Positions 52,976-62,154 of a DNA stretch of 64,000 nucleotides are shown piece after piece. Made by a program: the position numbers and the translations under genes. The notes beneath the pieces are model-generated. The model searched no databases. It worked only from the letters and a program-made list of their open reading frames with translations, and was not told where the DNA came from. Position 1 is the first letter of the stretch. Each line of letters begins with the position of its first letter. The DNA is from Naegleria lovaniensis (Eukaryota; Heterolobosea; Eutetramitea; Acrasida; Naegleriidae): the NCBI RefSeq assembly GCF_003324165.1, contig NW_025407877.1, forward strand, positions 87,024 through 151,023, in the 5' to 3' direction.

Positions 52976-54593
52976 TTAACATGTGAAATTAATATCTGCA
53001 AATGACTTGTCCTCAAAACAATTTGTGAGATGTTGTGCTAATTGTTTCTGCAATGTCTTAATAGAACGTACAGCTCGTTGTTGAATATAGCCAATATATG
53101 AAAATGATGGTTGATCACTTCCTGTCATTCCTATTCGTTGTTGTTGAGATGAAATTCCTTTCAAGAATTCTTTTTTCATTTGAGCAGCTTCAGAAATATT
53201 CAACGCGTCTCTTGAAACTTTTAACATGAGTAAATCAGAATTGGAGTTGGTAAGAGAAATTAGAAATGAGTGACTACCAGCTCCAATCGATGTTACAGTG
53301 TTGAATAATGTGCCACTGTGTAGATAGGGAAGAGTAAGTTTAGAGAGTGACCTATTGGATCCTCCTGTAGCAAGTTAATTTCCAGCGTATCGTGGATGGA
53401 TGGTTTAAATTATCATGAAAACCATGTCCATGAATCATGAGTATTCAATGGATAGAGTTTTCAGGTACCTTGTGTCTTTAAGACTTACCTGAAACATATA
53501 CTGAACCATTTCTTGTCAAAAATATCACTCCATAATAATGACAATCAACATCAATGGCTGGATCTGAATGTGTAATTTTCGCAAACTCTACACTTTCTGT
53601 AATTTGTTTTTGATTGCCCGTGTTCTTCATTCCTAATTCATCTGAAGAGTTGTATCCACATACGAAAATACGTCCACATTGAGTGAGAGCAACAATGTTG
53701 TGATCTCCACAAGCAACTTTGCAAAACTTCACGTTTGGATGTTTTTCACAGAATGGATGAGGAGCTGTTGGGACAGTGCTGTATCCATCATATCCACATT
53801 CTCCAAATCCGTTGGATCCTGTGTGAATTGAAACACATCCATCGAATTACAATTTTTCAATAATGATAATCATGGTGTGTAAAGGATTTTTAACATTGAA
53901 GCCTACCTCCAACAATTAGTCTTCCTTGATTGGTGACCAATACCAATGTATAAGCACCACATGCCATATAAGTGATGAATTCATCCTGCCTAAGAGCCTC
54001 ATCAATGCCTTTCAACCAAAGCTTTGTATTCGATGGGTTCAATATAACAAACTCACTGTTTGATGGATCCATGTCGCATGTTACAGAAGCCACTACAGAT
54101 GATCTTTTTGGAATTTCATAACATTCTCCATTGGGTAGCTCATGATTGACGTATCCCTCTCGAAACTTTGTTCCAACATTAATAATATCGAACAATGCTA
54201 ATTTTGAGACTCTAAAATTAAGGAAATACTCACATCTGGTGAAATAATTCCATCCACAATCCGATCTACTAAAACATAACAACAATTATACGAAGCTGCA
54301 ACAAAATAGGCTCGTTTCCACCCAATCCATTGTCCATCATTATTCTTTTCTAAGGGATCCAACAGTAGACTTGCTTGGAGGCTACCTGGTTGATGATGTT
54401 GATGATACAATTGTTGATAATAATAAATTTGATGATCGGGATAGGTAATGGCATAGATATATTCTCGTCTTGCATAGATTTTTACAAATCCAGATAGTGT
54501 CGGATTTTGTTTTTTAATGAGCTCGAGGAACTGATGCGTTTTTTCAGATGATGTTGCGATGAGATGGGATTGAGCAAAATCTGAATTCAACAT
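52976..54593 (-). CDS. RCC1-repeat protein ending at a truncated BTB-like segment
   Basis: Minus-strand exons are ~54593-54218, ~54217-53906, 53818-53489 and 53364-52976. The last two introns (87 and 124 bases, GTAGGC/GTAAGT..CAG) join well and rebuild RCC1 blades: LIVGGSNGFGECGYDG, CGRIFVCGYNSSDELGMKN and YVSGGSNRSL. The start follows an A-run. Between the first two exons the frames do not match: a 22-base GTGAGT..TTTTAG stretch is too short for an intron and leaves the phase wrong, so an indel near 54215 is suspected. The C-terminus reads NCFEDKSFADINFTC then stop, which looks like the first strand of a BTB domain cut short. RCC1/BTB proteins are adaptor or exchange-factor-like; this copy seems truncated and possibly frame-broken. 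Confidence 0.6.
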
Positions 54594-54660
54594 TTTTTTT
54601 TGTGAGTAAAGTTTATTATTATTAAATTATTGAAAAGTTCAATTAAAATTTATTTAATTT

Positions 54661-54709
54661 AATAATAATGATCAATTCAATAATTTAATAATAATCAGTT
54701 CAATAATTT
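54661..54709. repeat. AT-rich tandem repeat, two units
   Basis: Two adjacent similar units, AATAATAATGATCAATTCAA then TAATTT (54661-54686) and AATAATAATCAGTTCAATAA then TTT (54687-54709), lie between the AP-4 mu and RCC1 genes, just downstream of the AP-4 mu stop. Confidence 0.7.
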
Positions 54710-54717
54710 AACAATAT

Positions 54718-56510
54718 TTACATGGCCACTCTTCCACTGTAAGATCCAGCTTGAGTCACATAACGAACCCATCTCTTTTGTTTTGGTTTCTTGTCATCAT
54801 TCAAAGAATCAGATCCAATTTTCAAATATCTCAATTGAAGACCACTCATGTTGTGCATGGGAATTTCAAATTTCATAGTGACAGGTCCAATCAGTTTCCT
54901 TTCATCAATTTTACATGGTTCAGATATATTAATCTTCAATCTGATTAATTGTTCAGTGGCGCCTTGGAATTTCTTGAGTCCCCAAACGACTACCTTGTCT
55001 TTCTCCTTATATTCATAGGTTTGTTGAGAGTCCTTGTCATTACCAACGCTAATACCGCAACTGACAGTATTCTTTGGAACTGGAATACGAATGAAAACAC
55101 CAGTGGCAGATGTTGAATTTGGAAAATCGGATCGAACTCGAATTGCTGCTTCAATTTTGTAATCTCCAGTTTTGGTGACACTAGGTGTGATACGGAATGG
55201 CATGACAACATTAAAATTATTGGTAACACGGTAAGAGAGGAGTGTCAATTCACCATCTTGTGGATAGAATGACAATTGGCGTCCATGTTCAAATTCGTCT
55301 CGATTAATAATTTCATTGAAATTGATGGCATCGACTCGAATGGCAGAATAAGTGCTATTCTCAACACCAATGGCTAAATCTTGATTGAGAGCAATTCTAA
55401 TGAGAGGAGTTCCCATCAAGTAACTTTTCACAACCAGAGATCCAATAATTTCAGAACGAAGTAATTCACCATTACTATTCATTTCACAATTCACACGTTC
55501 TAAAACGTCAACAAAAATTTGATCATTCTTTTTCGTGATTGGAAGACAGGCTAAACGAGTCATGGTGTTACCAACATTTGCATTTTCAACATGTGTCAAA
55601 TATTATATCATGATTTTGACCAAAACTTACTTGCAGTAGATTTCACAGTCTTTGGATCCGTAAATGCAATATTCAACAAACCATTCGTAGTTGGTACGTC
55701 CACTGTCTCTATAGGTTCATTATACACACAATAAGTCAAAATATTTGTTTGAGTGGTTTGAACCTTTCCCCAATCAAATAATTCATCCAACAATTCATAA
55801 ACCAAAACAAAATTCTTTCTGATTGAATCTTCACTCAATTGACCTGTGAAATCTCGAATTAAAATGCATGCTCGTTCCAATAATTCAAAAATAGTAATTG
55901 GTGAAACATTCTCTCTACTCGTACACACAATATAGAGACCAGATTTACGGACATGGAAAAAATTAATTCCTTGTTGGTTGAAAATTGGTTTTCCAAAATT
56001 GGATGTGCTTTCGTTCCTCACATTGCGAAAGAATAAATCTTCGACCTCGTCAAAAATGTCGTAACGATCTATGTATGTGAGTATGTTGTGAATGTGTGAT
56101 GAATGACGGGTATATATTATGTCAATATGGAATGTGAGGAGGTTACATAAAATCGTGAGTGATGATGAGGAGTGTTGTTACCAAGTATTGTTCAAGATTG
56201 GTCATGATGAAAATGTTGTTGTTGTCATTTGATTGATGGGTTGTGGTTCACATCACCCATGCATTGAAATTGATAATAGATATTATTCAGTGTATATATA
56301 TGTATATATATTCATCATTGTATTCATTCAGTGTTTCCATGTAAATTCCATGATCATAACATCATCACCCGAATTTAAAAATCCATTCGGATCATTACAA
56401 AAAAACATAACATGCCTCTGTACAAGAACACCAACACTTCAACACTACTTACAATTTCTCGCAATAATTTTATCTCCTCTCGATGAAAGAATAAAGAAAT
56501 GAGTGATCAT
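54718..56510 (-). CDS. AP4M1: AP-4 complex mu subunit
   Basis: Three exons on the minus strand: 56510-56453, 56068-55631 and 55550-54718. Introns are 384 and 80 bases (GTAAGT..AG); the product is 442 residues, close to the usual ~450. The start follows an A-run. The tiny first exon encodes MITHFFILSSRGDKIIARN, the beta-strand start of the longin domain. Exon 2 contains FFHVRKSGLYIVCTSRENVS and VYELLDELFDWGKVQTTQTN, which agree with AP-4 mu more closely than with AP-1, -2 or -3. The mu-homology domain has LERVNCEMNSNGELLRSEI, IPMHNMSGLQLRYLKIG and the terminal KRWVRYVTQAGSY. AP-4 sorts cargo at the trans-Golgi without clathrin. The symbol is given by homology to the human subunit. Confidence 0.9.
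56291..56312. repeat. TA-type microsatellite inside AP-4 mu intron 1
   Basis: Alternating TGTATATATA units lie within the first intron of the AP-4 mu gene. They are short and imperfect. Confidence 0.6.
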
Positions 56511-56678
56511 TTTTTTCTTTTTTTTATTACGTCATCGAAAGCGTCAAGAACAACAAATGGCCACACTCTCATCTTGGGAACAAGAGGAAAGATTCAAGTT
56601 TTTACGAGCGACAAATAAGTTGTACAATTGAACTATTCTTCCCCTTTACTTTATTAAGCGTAGATATTGGTTTTAATC

Positions 56679-57204
56679 AATTTCAGGCTTGTGTCCTTCT
56701 CTGATGATGTCAAAAGTGTTGTTGTTGACGAAAGATTGAATGTTGACAAAGAGGCCGTTATGGTTTTCAATAACCTGCTTCACTCTTTGGAGTGTCAAGT
56801 TGCTAGGTGAGACTAATCCAACTCTACTGATGATGGTGTTTTTGAAACATTCCTTGTAGAACATAATTTGACGTTCTAATTGTATCATTTTCGTCAACAA
56901 TTTCTCATCGCTACTAAATGACGAAATAGTAGCTTCGAAAATTTCTACAGCTCCCGTTGCTTTGTACTTCTTGCTCAACACATTGAAAGACATCATTATC
57001 AGTAATCAATAAATTCATCGATTGTGGTGAAAATCTGTTAATGTCAACCATTTTCACTGAACCATGACCCTTCTTGAGGTTTATTTCTCTTTTACTTGAC
57101 CTCAAAATTTTCTTTCCGTCATGAAACTCTCTCATGCTAAGATGAGAGTCCAAAATTGTCTCAGCGTTAAACTTTGAAACCATCATACTTACGAAAATGT
57201 GCAT
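56679..57204 (-). CDS. Hypothetical protein, probably frame-broken
   Basis: Two overlapping minus-strand frames look like halves of one protein. The first half starts near 57183 (MVSKFNAETILDSHLSMREF...RSSKREINLKKGHGSVKMVD). The second half is LSKKYKATGAVEIFEATISS...QLERQIMFYKECFKNTII, ending at 56673-56679. The frames differ by one base, and the only possible join near 56960-57000 lacks a usable intron. An upstream frame (57413-57189) ends at a GTAAGTATG donor-like site and might be an earlier exon. No domain is recognised. Confidence 0.35.
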
Positions 57205-58249
57205 TCATAGGAATGGCGAGAAATAGGACTCAAAAAGGCAAAATCACACATCGATACCTGGATATGAATCACAACATGAGTCAATGTTAGGGCTGACTTA
57301 GAAGAGACTTGTTGTTGCTTGTTGTGTTGGAATTTGCATGCCACGCAATTGAAATGCATTGGATGTGTTGATTTTTTATTTGATGATGATATTCCTAACA
57401 GCACACACTCCACGTATTTAAGGCTTTTAATATGCTTTTGTAGTAATTAAGCGGTAAGAACTTTATTGTTCTTCTAGGAATGTAATGAATTGAGGCGGTA
57501 AAATGAATGTAAGGCTTGCGTTCAATGACACAGGTGAAGGAGGTTCGATGACACCTTGATTAAAGGTTGCTAATTGATGAAAAAAGTATCAGAATATATA
57601 TATATCTTATTTCTTTTTGGATGGAGCCAAGGAGTTGTAAATGGAAGTCTTGATCTTCTTGTTGCTGTGTCTAATAGAGTGGTCAAAAAGGCTCATGTGG
57701 CGGTCAATGTTGTATTAGGTTGTGTTGTGCTGGTAGACGCAACAGTAGTTGCAGCGGTCACAACAGATGAGCTTGTGGTGGTTGTGGACGCAAGGTTGGA
57801 TGATCTAGAGTTCGAGGATAGGTTATCATTTCGTCGTGGAGTACAAGGTAAGTGTGTGGTAGTGGTTGAGGTTGCATGTTAAGTCGACTTGATGAAAGCA
57901 AGGAATTTTTCATAAAAGAGTTGAGGAGCTGGTACTTCAAGGTCACGTCCACATTGTAGAGTCAACTTGCGCGAATCGAATTCAATTAATATTATTAGGG
58001 GAAATGTTGACAACGTTGGAATCACCTGCATGTTTCGTCTTGTTGACAGTGGATTTTGTTGAACTTGTTGTGAAATTCCCCCAAGGTCCATCCATTGAAT
58101 TTGAAACAGTATGTTTGGCAATACAGTGGGGGATTTTGCAATGCGGGTGGGTTGATCCATGTTTCCTTTCTTCAATAGCAATCACATTATTGTTGTCGAT
58201 GGAAAGTTGGTTGCGTTTTCCCGCAACCTTTTCAATACTTGATCCTTCA
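57205..58249. other. Region of short broken frames
   Basis: About 1 kb without a confident gene. Two overlapping minus-strand frames at 57882-58332 look partly coding (VAGKRNQLSIDNNNVIAIEE; then LTLQCGRDLEVPAPQLFYEK) and could be a frame-shifted C-terminal extension of the gene at 58250-59722. A Thr/Ser-rich minus frame follows around 57690-57880. The plus-strand ORF at 57574-57882 is mostly the complement of this Thr/Ser-rich stretch. Confidence 0.4.
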
Positions 58250-59722
58250 TTAACAGTCATTGGGAGAAAGTGGAGTGAAAGTTTTGAAAGAATTGATTGG
58301 GAGTAAGGACCTTTGATTGTTGGAAGTTGCATTGTTGGTGGTTGTAAGGTTGGTGGTTGTTGGATTGTGAGTTATAAATTCGTCATCTTTTTGGAATTGA
58401 AGTTTCACTTGACCTTCATATAAACAACCAATGTTTGTATTAATAATTCGTAAGTCATCACGAATCTCTTTCATCTCCTTCTCCATTCTCTTTTCAAAGT
58501 TTGTCATTCTCATATCCAAGTTTGTAATTCTCGCATCCATTTTTGTCAGTGTTTCATTTAAGCCACGAATTTGTTGAGGCAAGTCGGAAAGAGAAAAATA
58601 GAACGAAGCCATTGCCTTATGATCATTGTTGATTAAGGCGTTGTATATTTGATCTACCGACATTTTTTCATCAGCCATATTTTCTTGAGAAACGGCCAAT
58701 GCTTCAACGTTGGATGGTTGTTGAGAGGAAGGCGATGTATTTGTTTCCACGTTGTTGGATGATGAAGCAGTAGAGGTTTCAATCTTGTTGTTGGATGATT
58801 GTTGAGAGGAAGGCGATGAAGCTGAAGTGATTTCAATCTTGTTGTTGGATGATTGTGGAGTGGGTGTTTTGGTCATCGCTTTTTTTTTTGTTGAGGATGG
58901 AATTGGTTGGGCCTCCTTTTTGAGAAGCGTTGATTGATAATGTTTGGACACAAGTTCGTTATACTCTTCAGCCACTGCCTCACGAGTAGCTTGGAGTAGT
59001 GTTTGTGCAACTTCAATGTTGTCAGCTTCTGATCTAAATCTCGAAATAGCGCAACATTGGTTTAGACGAGAGTTCTCGTCCAACATTGTCTGCCACAACT
59101 TAAAGTGCTTGCTCTTCTCATAGAACCTCTTTAAGCCATCCGCACCTACGCTTAAAGCAAGGGAGACGACTAATGGTGTTGTTTGCATCCCTTTTTTCTT
59201 AAGCCCAGCCTCAATAACCGAAGCAGATGAAAGGTTTTCCTTGATAATTTCTTCTTTGAATTCAGAAAAGAGATCATCAAGAAACATCTGTACAGGCGTA
59301 TCTTTCAATATGGCTTTGAACATGATGTTCTTGAGCTCTTCTTCCAACTTGTTGCTTCTCAGTAGATCGTAGCAAGTTTGGAGATCTGGAGATTTATCGA
59401 GAAACTCTTTAGCAAATCCCTCCTCATCAGGATGTTGTCCTCGTACCAATCCTTTGACAAATTCAACAAGGACGTTCCGTTTCTCCAAGACCGATGCAAC
59501 TTGTTGGACAAAGGGAAAACTCTCCACCAACTGAGGCCATGATTTGGATGAGATTTCTTCAGCAGAAGGAATATAAACAGTGTTTTTCAAACCTGCTTGA
59601 AATTGTTTCACGGGAGAGCAAGCCAACAACACATCAATCTTCTTAGAGTACTTCTTTTCAGAACCAGCAACGATATCAAGCCTCTTCAAAACAAGAGCCC
59701 GAAATGCAGTAACGGCGTTCAT
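58250..59722 (-). CDS. Hypothetical helical protein with C-terminal coiled coil
   Basis: A single exon of 490 residues from MNAVTAFRALVLKRLD; the start at 59722 is preceded by an A-rich leader. Residues 1-280 are helical and charged (KDTPVQMFLDDLFSEFKEEI, ISRFRSEADNIEVAQTLLQA). A Ser/Asn/Thr-rich linker contains imperfect repeats of SPSSQQ(S/P)SN and SNNKIE. A coiled coil follows (LTKMDARITNLDMRMTNFEK, RMEKEMKEIRDDLRIINTN), with an Asn/Thr-rich end. The family is not recognised. The frame may originally have continued past 58250 (see the following region). Confidence 0.65.
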   Translation of the reverse strand: MNAVTAFRALVLKRLDIVAGSEKKYSKKIDVLLACSPVKQFQAGLKNTVYIPSAEEISSKSWPQLVESFPFVQQVASVLEKRNVLVEFVKGLVRGQHPDEEGFAKEFLDKSPDLQTCYDLLRSNKLEEELKNIMFKAILKDTPVQMFLDDLFSEFKEEIIKENLSSASVIEAGLKKKGMQTTPLVVSLALSVGADGLKRFYEKSKHFKLWQTMLDENSRLNQCCAISRFRSEADNIEVAQTLLQATREAVAEEYNELVSKHYQSTLLKKEAQPIPSSTKKKAMTKTPTPQSSNNKIEITSASSPSSQQSSNNKIETSTASSSNNVETNTSPSSQQPSNVEALAVSQENMADEKMSVDQIYNALINNDHKAMASFYFSLSDLPQQIRGLNETLTKMDARITNLDMRMTNFEKRMEKEMKEIRDDLRIINTNIGCLYEGQVKLQFQKDDEFITHNPTTTNLTTTNNATSNNQRSLLPINSFKTFTPLSPNDC

Positions 59723-60150
59723 TTTAAAGTAAAAAAGCAAGAATAGGAGTAAAACTCAAAGGAAATGTGAGGATGAATTTTTTTTAAAACAAGAACTTGT
59801 TTCTGAGGGTCGATGAAAGTCTATCAATTAAATCACCCCTAACTGAAAAAAAAAAATGGTCTTTGCCCAAGAGCTCTGGAGGTTGAATTATTCGTCGAGA
59901 GAGAATCCGAATATCAAAAGAGATTCTGTTCTCGGGTCATGATCATCATAATGCAACTATTAAAATAGATCAAGTGGTGTGGATCAAAGATGATACAAAT
60001 TCATACTTATACCTACAAATCACTGGCATTGGAAATAATACCAAGTACTTGGATGGACTATTGGAGTAGTTGTTGTTGTTTTTGTTGTTCGATAATTCCA
60101 TCAAGGTTGACCCTTTCTTAATCATCAACTTTCAATTCCAAACAAAAAAA
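59723..60150. other. Spacer with a possible small gene relic
   Basis: At 59856 an ATG follows eleven A and opens MVFAQELWRLN. The most protein-like reading then moves through two other frames (ALEVELFVERESEYQK, then EILFSGHDHHNATIKIDQVV and WIKDDTNSYLYLQITGIGNN), ending with a TAG at 60068-60070. This looks like a small frame-broken gene of ~70 codons. The right part is the promoter of the next gene. Confidence 0.4.
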
Positions 60151-62046
60151 ATGTTCACACCTCCAACTCCCTCGTCTGAAAATAATACCGAATCATCATC
60201 CGATTCAATTTCAACAACAATTTCAACAAACAATAGGTCTTCTCCCATTCCATTGAATCGATCTCCTTCGAGTAGTTATCCAAGAAATTCTCCTCCTGCC
60301 AACTCGGGTCTGTCACGTGTCAATTCACTCATTCAAGAAAAATCTTCTCAAACAAGCAATGAAAATCAATCCACCAACTCGAGTTCTGGAGGAAAACGTA
60401 AAAAAACTCTTCTCAAAGCCTCTCCTCTAATTTCTCCATTATTATTACCACAACATTCACAACATGTGTCAAATGTCAATTCAAATCATTTGGAAAATTC
60501 TCTTTCTACACATCATCATGGAGCTTCGGTTTTTGGAAATTCACCCATTCTTTCCTCATCCGTTTCTTCTTCATTACAAAATTCTGAAAGTCATGCTGAA
60601 CATAGCGTCATGTCTGAATTTTCCACATGGGAAGAAGTATATCATCAACAACATGTCATGATGACAGGTGGCAATGACACCAACTCCTCTTCTCCTGTGA
60701 TTACTTCTTCTTCTCCATCCTTTCCAAATGAAGATTCCAATTTCAATAACGATCAAGATCATCTTTCGAAACGATCCAGTTTTGGAAAATCTCGAAAGCT
60801 CACTACTTTTATTTCGAAAATATTTGGATTGAATCTTTCCAACACGGATGGAAAATCAAGTGTCACATCCTCACATTCGAATCGATCGAAAACCAATCGA
60901 TTATTTAATTCAGGAACTGAATCCGATGAATTTTTTAGAGATTCTGCCATCGACGCTCTCGATCAACATTCGACCACACTTCAAAAATCTTCACAAAATT
61001 CCACATCAAATAATAACTCGTCCTCGAACACTTCTCAACAACAACGAGCCAACAATTATCAACTCGATTTAGAATCTCGTCAAAAATCCAATTTCAATCA
61101 ATGGTTTCAAGACAAGTCACAAACATTCCAAGCTCAACATTTATTTGAAAAGGAAGGAAGTGTGTATTTTTTTAAAAAGGAAATCAAACCAAAAAAGACA
61201 TCCTCTTTATCGTATGCTTCTCCATTGAATTCTGGTCAGAATTTGGTGGGAAATAATAGTTCAAGTAGTGGTTCAAATAGTTCACATTATTCGAGTGGTG
61301 GTGGAGGTAGTAGTAGTGGAGATTTAAATTTTTCAACCATCATGGAAGAATCATTTCAACCAAATGACATTTTTGTCGAACGATTCATGTCATGCAAGAA
61401 TGAAGTGGTGACGATATTTGAAAAATCGACCAAAGACTCTCCTGTGAAACACACCTTTTCATGGAATCAAAATGTCACTTATAGTATCATTCCCACAGAA
61501 AGAAGTTTTGATACTGTCATTTTGAAACAACAAAAACGTCAAGTTCGATATTACAAAAATCAATATTATTTGTTTGAAATTCGAGTCGAACAAGGAGATT
61601 ACTTGTACGTGATGGAACCTTTAATTCTTGTGGGATTGGTTAAAACAAAAGAAGAACGAGACGATTGGACTGATTTGTTTGAAATTTATTCCATTTATTC
61701 TTCTCTCAATGTGTTCACAGAAGATGAATTTACATTGGCCTCAACGTTGACACGAGAAGACAAGTTACGTGAGAGACTCATTCAAGAATATGAATTATTT
61801 GATGAATATCAGAATGAGGTGCGTGAAGGAGTGAAACTTGGTCCAAACGTATCATCAAATTTGACACAACCAGAGACTGAATATAATCCTCGACTCTCGA
61901 CCATTGACAATCCCTATGAAGAGAGTAAGGCATTTCAAAAGGAGATGGAAAAGTCGTACTCACATCTGATTCAATCCTTTGAAAAGAATTATTTGAACTC
62001 TTTAAGAGTATTATCAAATAATAATATTCAACAAGAAGAACATTAA
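60151..62046 (+). CDS. Ser/Asn-rich protein with C-terminal PH-like domain
   Basis: A single exon of 631 residues; the ATG at 60151 follows eight A. The first ~380 residues are low complexity (Ser, Asn, Thr, Pro). They contain short basic patches (KRKKTLLKASPLISPLLL, SFGKSRKLTTFISKIFGLNL) that could be docking or phosphorylation segments. Residues ~400-540 have a PH-like pattern: FVERFMSCKNEVVTIFEKST, TYSIIPTERSFDTVILKQQK, YYLFEIRVEQGDYLYVMEPL, and the closing helix VKTKEERDDWTDLFEIYSIY with the invariant Trp. PH domains bind phosphoinositides or proteins, so this may be a membrane-recruited scaffold. The domain call rests on strand order and the Trp helix. Confidence 0.7.
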   Translation: MFTPPTPSSENNTESSSDSISTTISTNNRSSPIPLNRSPSSSYPRNSPPANSGLSRVNSLIQEKSSQTSNENQSTNSSSGGKRKKTLLKASPLISPLLLPQHSQHVSNVNSNHLENSLSTHHHGASVFGNSPILSSSVSSSLQNSESHAEHSVMSEFSTWEEVYHQQHVMMTGGNDTNSSSPVITSSSPSFPNEDSNFNNDQDHLSKRSSFGKSRKLTTFISKIFGLNLSNTDGKSSVTSSHSNRSKTNRLFNSGTESDEFFRDSAIDALDQHSTTLQKSSQNSTSNNNSSSNTSQQQRANNYQLDLESRQKSNFNQWFQDKSQTFQAQHLFEKEGSVYFFKKEIKPKKTSSLSYASPLNSGQNLVGNNSSSSGSNSSHYSSGGGGSSSGDLNFSTIMEESFQPNDIFVERFMSCKNEVVTIFEKSTKDSPVKHTFSWNQNVTYSIIPTERSFDTVILKQQKRQVRYYKNQYYLFEIRVEQGDYLYVMEPLILVGLVKTKEERDDWTDLFEIYSIYSSLNVFTEDEFTLASTLTREDKLRERLIQEYELFDEYQNEVREGVKLGPNVSSNLTQPETEYNPRLSTIDNPYEESKAFQKEMEKSYSHLIQSFEKNYLNSLRVLSNNNIQQEEH

Positions 62047-62154
62047 TTGTAAAACAAGAGGATGAGATTGTATTTTAATAAATTATTTGAAACATTTCCA
62101 AATAATATTGTAACATCTTGATAATTATCGCCTCTAAAACAAATACTTGGAAAG

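Noticed and set aside
54205-54226. A 22-base intron in the RCC1 gene
   Set aside because: All other introns here are at least 52 bases, and removing this one leaves the frame wrong.
57574-57882. 102-codon plus-strand Val-rich ORF
   Set aside because: It is largely the complement of a Thr/Ser-rich minus-strand stretch; Val runs are the expected shadow.
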